Shown piece after piece: positions 15,286 through 18,227 of a stretch of DNA of 18,227 nucleotides; the first letter of the stretch is position 1, and the number at the start of each line of letters is the position of its first letter. The position numbers were made by a program, and so were the translations under genes. Source of the DNA: Clostridiales bacterium (lineage in GTDB: Bacteria > Bacillota > Clostridia > Oscillospirales > Oscillospiraceae); the NCBI GenBank assembly GCA_019422005.1, contig JAHZEF010000031.1, positions 1-18,227 of the forward strand, written 5' to 3'. Below the pieces are notes generated by a model. That model worked only from the letters and a program-made list of their open reading frames with translations, searched no databases and was not told the DNA's origin.

Positions 15286-15308
15286 AGCGCGGAAGGGAGT
15301 GCAGCGGC

Positions 15309-16376
15309 ATGGAACTGACGGATCGGAAGAAACAGATTCTCCGGGCCATTGTCGACTGTTATATTCAGACGGCTGAGCCGGTGGGCTCCAAGGCCATTGC
15401 GGCGATGCCGGGGATGGATGTGTCTTCCGCGACAATCCGAAACGAGATGGCTGACCTGACGGAGATGGGATATCTGGAGCAGCCGCACACGTCGGCCGGC
15501 CGCGTACCGTCGCCGGCGGGTTACCGTCTGTATGTCAATGAACTGATGGAGGGGTACCGCCTTTCCATCGATGAGACGCAGAGCCTGAATCAGGCCATGG
15601 AGCTGAAGCTGCAGGAGTTTGACAAGGTCATGAGCCAGGTGGGGAAGATGGTATCCAATCTGACCAACCTGCCTGCCTATGCCGTGGCGTCCAGAGCCGG
15701 CGTCCGGCCGACTGTCCGGCATTTCGAAATTGTCGGCGCCGATGCGGGGAGCTTTATTCTCGTGGTGCTTACCAATACGGAGACCGTCAAAAACAAGCTG
15801 ATCAAGCTGCCGCTGGCCGTGACGGAACAGGAGCTGAAGCTGCTGTCCGCCGTATTGAACGCCAGCCTGACGGATCTGAGCGCAGAGCAGATCACGCCTG
15901 AAATCATGGCGAAGGTCGGCAAAGCTGCGGGAGCGGCGGCGGATTTGGTGCCGATTATTGTGGACTATACGGTTCAGGTCCTGCAGGAGCAGCAGCACAG
16001 CGAAGTGTATCTCACCGGGCAGATGAAGCTGCTGGGGCAGCCGGAATACCGGGATGTGGAAAAGGCGCAGGAGGTTTTGAGCACGCTGGATGAAGAGGTG
16101 ATCGCCAACCTGCCGGCGCCGACCAGCGGGCCGGTGCAGATTCTGGTGGGGCCGGAGAATATCGCAAAAGAGCTGAAGGACACGTCGGTTGTGATGACGC
16201 GGTTTGATATCGGCGACGGGATGCAGGGCATGATCGGCGTGGTGGGCCCCACCCGTATGGATTATGCGCAGGTCACCGCGCGGCTGAGCTATTTTGCCGA
16301 GGGGCTGGGCAGAATGTTCGGGAAAGGCGAGCTCCCGCCATCTTCCGAAGAGAAGACGGAGAGCGGCGGAAGCTGA
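15309..16376 (+). CDS. hrcA: Heat-inducible transcription repressor HrcA
   Basis: Dimeric repressor of class I heat-shock genes that binds CIRCE. The product is 355 residues from the ATG at 15309, which has AAGGGAG 9 bases upstream; the frame is open further upstream, but that part covers the promoter and operator. The N-terminal winged helix shows the family signature EPVGSKAIA (23-31), SSATIRNEMADLTEMGYLEQ (39-58) and PHTSAGRVPSPAGYRLYVNEL (59-79). A GAF-like and dimerisation region follows, ending near a conserved GPTRMDYAQV. The last residues are a polar Glu/Ser tail. It is the first gene of hrcA-grpE-dnaK and is autoregulated through the operator just upstream. Confidence 0.98.
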   Translation: MELTDRKKQILRAIVDCYIQTAEPVGSKAIAAMPGMDVSSATIRNEMADLTEMGYLEQPHTSAGRVPSPAGYRLYVNELMEGYRLSIDETQSLNQAMELKLQEFDKVMSQVGKMVSNLTNLPAYAVASRAGVRPTVRHFEIVGADAGSFILVVLTNTETVKNKLIKLPLAVTEQELKLLSAVLNASLTDLSAEQITPEIMAKVGKAAGAAADLVPIIVDYTVQVLQEQQHSEVYLTGQMKLLGQPEYRDVEKAQEVLSTLDEEVIANLPAPTSGPVQILVGPENIAKELKDTSVVMTRFDIGDGMQGMIGVVGPTRMDYAQVTARLSYFAEGLGRMFGKGELPPSSEEKTESGGS

Positions 16377-16403
16377 TCACATAAAAGGATATGAGAGGTT
16401 ATC

Positions 16404-16943
16404 ATGGCAAAAGAAACAAAACAAAATGAGCAGGCCAGGGAGCCTGAGACCGAAGAGACCGAAGGCGCGGCCCAGGCCGCGGAAGAGACGGCTGCAGGGC
16501 AGCCTGCGGAGCTGGAACAGCTGCAGGCGGCGCTGGCCGAAGAGAAAGACAAATACCTGCGCCTGCTGGCGGAATATGATAATTTCCGGAAGCGCAGCCA
16601 GAAGGAGAAGGACGGGCTTTATACCGAGATCCGGGCGGAAACGGTCGGAAAATTCCTTCCCGTGTATGACAATCTGGAGCGTGCGCTGAACCAGGAAACG
16701 GCAGACGAAGCGTACAAGCGCGGCGTCGAAATGACCATGGGCGGCCTGATCGAGGTCATGGAGAAGCTGGGCGTTGTATCATTCGGCGACGTGGGCGACG
16801 CCTTCGACCCCAATATGCACAACGCAGTGATGCACTGCGAGGATGACGCTCTGGGCGAAAACGTCCTGGCCGAAGTGTTCCAGAAGGGCTTCAAAGTGGG
16901 AGACAGAGTGATCCGCTTTGCCATGGTTCGCGTGGCCAACTGA
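16404..16943 (+). CDS. grpE: DnaK nucleotide-exchange factor GrpE
   Basis: Homodimeric co-chaperone that drives ADP release from DnaK. The 179-residue product has a disordered Glu/Ala-rich N-terminus (1-35), a long coiled-coil helix (about 36-90, with KYLRLLAEYDNFRKRS) that acts as the thermosensor in well-studied GrpEs, and the compact C-terminal beta domain with the family signature from FDPNMHNAV to VLAEVFQKGFKVGDRVIR and VRVAN. The ATG at 16404 has AGAGG 7 bases upstream. It lies 27 bases after hrcA and 41 bases before dnaK in the same operon. Confidence 0.98.
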   Translation: MAKETKQNEQAREPETEETEGAAQAAEETAAGQPAELEQLQAALAEEKDKYLRLLAEYDNFRKRSQKEKDGLYTEIRAETVGKFLPVYDNLERALNQETADEAYKRGVEMTMGGLIEVMEKLGVVSFGDVGDAFDPNMHNAVMHCEDDALGENVLAEVFQKGFKVGDRVIRFAMVRVAN

Positions 16944-16984
16944 TTTTGTAAAACATAGTTTGATCAATATAGGAGGAAAACAGT

Positions 16985-18227
16985 ATGTCTAAGATTATTG
17001 GTATTGACTTGGGTACAACCAATTCCTGCGTAGCAGTTATGGAAGGCGGCGAGCCCGTCGTCATTGCAAACGCCGAGGGCAACCGCACCACGCCGTCTGT
17101 GGTGGCGTTCTCCAAGACCGGCGAGCGCATGGTGGGGCAGGTGGCAAAGCGCCAGGCCGTCACCAACCATGAGCGCACCATTTCGTCCATCAAGCGCCAC
17201 ATGGGTTCCGATTACCGTGTGGAAATCGACGGCAAGAAATACACGCCGCAGGAAATCAGCGCAATGATTCTGCAGAAGCTGAAGGCGGACGCAGAGGCCT
17301 ATCTGGGCGGTACCGTCTCCGAAGCGGTCATCACCGTTCCCGCGTACTTCAACGACGCCCAGCGTCAGGCCACCAAGGACGCCGGCAAAATCGCCGGCCT
17401 GGAGGTCAAACGGATCATCAACGAACCCACCGCTGCGGCATTGGCCTACGGCGTGGACAAGGAAGCCGAGCAGAAGATCATGGTTTACGACCTGGGCGGC
17501 GGTACGTTCGATGTCAGCATTCTGGACATCGGCGACGGCGTCATCGAAGTTCTGGCCACCAACGGCAACACCAAGCTGGGCGGCGACGACTTCGACGACT
17601 GCATCATCAAATACCTGGTCAGCGAGTTCAAGAAGGCCGAGGGCATCGACCTGAGCAATGACAAGGTGGCCATGCAGCGTTTGAAGGAAGCCGCTGAAAA
17701 GGCCAAGATTGAGCTGTCCGGCGTGACCACCACCAACATCAACCTGCCGTATATCACCGCCGACGCCACCGGGCCCAAGCACCTGGACGTCACTTTGAGC
17801 CGGGCCAAGTTCAATGAACTGACCGCGCACCTGGTGGAAGCCACCATGGGGCCTGTCCGTCAGGCCATGTCTGACGCCGGCCTGAAGGCGGACGATCTGA
17901 GCAAGGTGCTGCTGGTGGGCGGTTCCACCCGGATCCCCGCCGTGCAGGAAGCCGTCAAGGGCATCACCGGCAAAGAGGGCTTCAAGGGCATCAACCCCGA
18001 CGAGTGCGTGGCCGTGGGCGCTGCCATCCAGGGCGGCGTGCTGGGCGGCGATGTCAAGGGCCTGCTGCTGCTGGACGTGACGCCGCTGAGCCTGGGCATT
18101 GAAACCATGGGCGGCGTCTTCACCAAGCTCATCGAGCGCAATACCACCATTCCCACCAAGAAGAGCCAGATCTTCTCCACCGCCGCTGACAACCAGACCT
18201 CCGTTGAGGTCAACGTCCTTCAGGGCG
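16985..18227 (+). CDS. dnaK: Chaperone DnaK (Hsp70), 3' end beyond the window
   Basis: ATP-driven chaperone that works with GrpE and DnaJ on unfolded polypeptides. The window holds the first 414 codons, the whole nucleotide-binding domain and the start of the substrate-binding domain; full length is usually about 610. Motifs are phosphate 1 IGIDLGTTNS (5-14), AYFNDAQRQATKDAG, NEPTAAALAYG, phosphate 2 VYDLGGGTFDVS, the adenosine loop VLLVGGSTRIP, the interdomain linker region GLLLLDVTPLSLGIET, and NTTIPTKKSQ. The insertion found near residue 80 in Gram-negative DnaKs is missing, marking a Gram-positive protein. In the usually GKEPxKxxNPDE stretch the proline is Gly (GKEGFKGINPDE). The ATG at 16985 has AGGAGG 8 bases upstream. 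Codons are strongly C-ending and uniform, consistent with high expression. Confidence 0.98.
   Translation, partial: MSKIIGIDLGTTNSCVAVMEGGEPVVIANAEGNRTTPSVVAFSKTGERMVGQVAKRQAVTNHERTISSIKRHMGSDYRVEIDGKKYTPQEISAMILQKLKADAEAYLGGTVSEAVITVPAYFNDAQRQATKDAGKIAGLEVKRIINEPTAAALAYGVDKEAEQKIMVYDLGGGTFDVSILDIGDGVIEVLATNGNTKLGGDDFDDCIIKYLVSEFKKAEGIDLSNDKVAMQRLKEAAEKAKIELSGVTTTNINLPYITADATGPKHLDVTLSRAKFNELTAHLVEATMGPVRQAMSDAGLKADDLSKVLLVGGSTRIPAVQEAVKGITGKEGFKGINPDECVAVGAAIQGGVLGGDVKGLLLLDVTPLSLGIETMGGVFTKLIERNTTIPTKKSQIFSTAADNQTSVEVNVLQG

Noticed and set aside
15090..15308. N-terminal extension of HrcA by 73 codons
   Set aside because: It would include the hairpin, the promoter and the CIRCE operator; the ATG at 15309 has a good ribosome site and gives the normal family length.
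1..18227. Mobile elements, CRISPR arrays, toxin-antitoxin or defence islands, tRNA or rRNA genes
   Set aside because: No repeats with regular spacing, transposase motifs, target duplications or structural RNA signatures were seen; composition is uniform across the window.
18001..18227. dnaK treated as truncated or a pseudogene
   Set aside because: The frame is open to the last base with conserved sequence throughout; it is simply cut by the window edge.

Overview
The window is a gene-dense, high-G+C chromosomal segment, most likely from a Gram-positive Clostridia bacterium of the Oscillospiraceae/Ruminococcaceae type. The support is the HrcA/CIRCE-controlled hrcA-grpE-dnaK operon, a DnaK lacking the insertion near residue 80 that Gram-negative DnaKs carry, an endonuclease-type MutL, a Bacillus-like Hfq, DegV and SLH-domain proteins, and the order miaB-mutS-mutL-miaA-hfq. 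The family assignment is inference. No tRNA, rRNA, CRISPR array, phage or insertion-sequence signal was seen.

Left part (minus strand, about 8181 down to 48): one six-gene unit reading miaB, mutS, a CPBP-family membrane protease, mutL, miaA, hfq. It starts from a clear sigma-A-type promoter (8153-8181). It joins both steps of ms2i6A37 tRNA modification (MiaA then MiaB), the two core mismatch-repair proteins and the RNA chaperone Hfq. The membrane protease between mutS and mutL is the unexpected member. The hfq ribosome-binding site lies in the loop of a perfect 9-bp inverted repeat whose proximal arm takes in part of the start codon.

Middle part (plus strand, 8233-12266): after a divergent promoter region come two tandem paralogues with the same architecture: an N-terminal zinc ribbon (Cys at 3, 6, 17 and 20 in both), one membrane helix, then an extracytoplasmic SurA/PrsA-like region with a PpiC (parvulin) domain. 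The second keeps the parvulin signature. The first has lost both signature histidines and looks like a pseudo-enzyme. The second gene has its own promoter and is followed 20 bases later by a diacylglycerol-kinase-family lipid kinase. The unit ends in a long hairpin, convergent with a minus-strand DegV fatty-acid-binding protein.

Right part: a secreted protein with a transglutaminase-like Cys-His-Asp domain, an Ig-like region and C-terminal SLH repeats (13420-15063) with its own TATAAT promoter. A hairpin follows, then the heat-shock operon: TTGACA promoter with an extended -10, a perfect CIRCE operator at the transcription start, hrcA, grpE and dnaK. The last is cut by the window edge.

Most genes are conserved housekeeping genes. 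The least ordinary items are the catalytic/degenerate zinc-ribbon foldase pair, the hfq leader hairpin, and the repeated use of strong hairpins without a proper U-tract at transcript ends. I did not find an unmistakably new defence or mobile system. No stretch over 300 bases lacks a gene; the longest gaps (8115-8301, 12099-12286, 13136-13419, 15064-15308) hold the promoters and hairpins listed.
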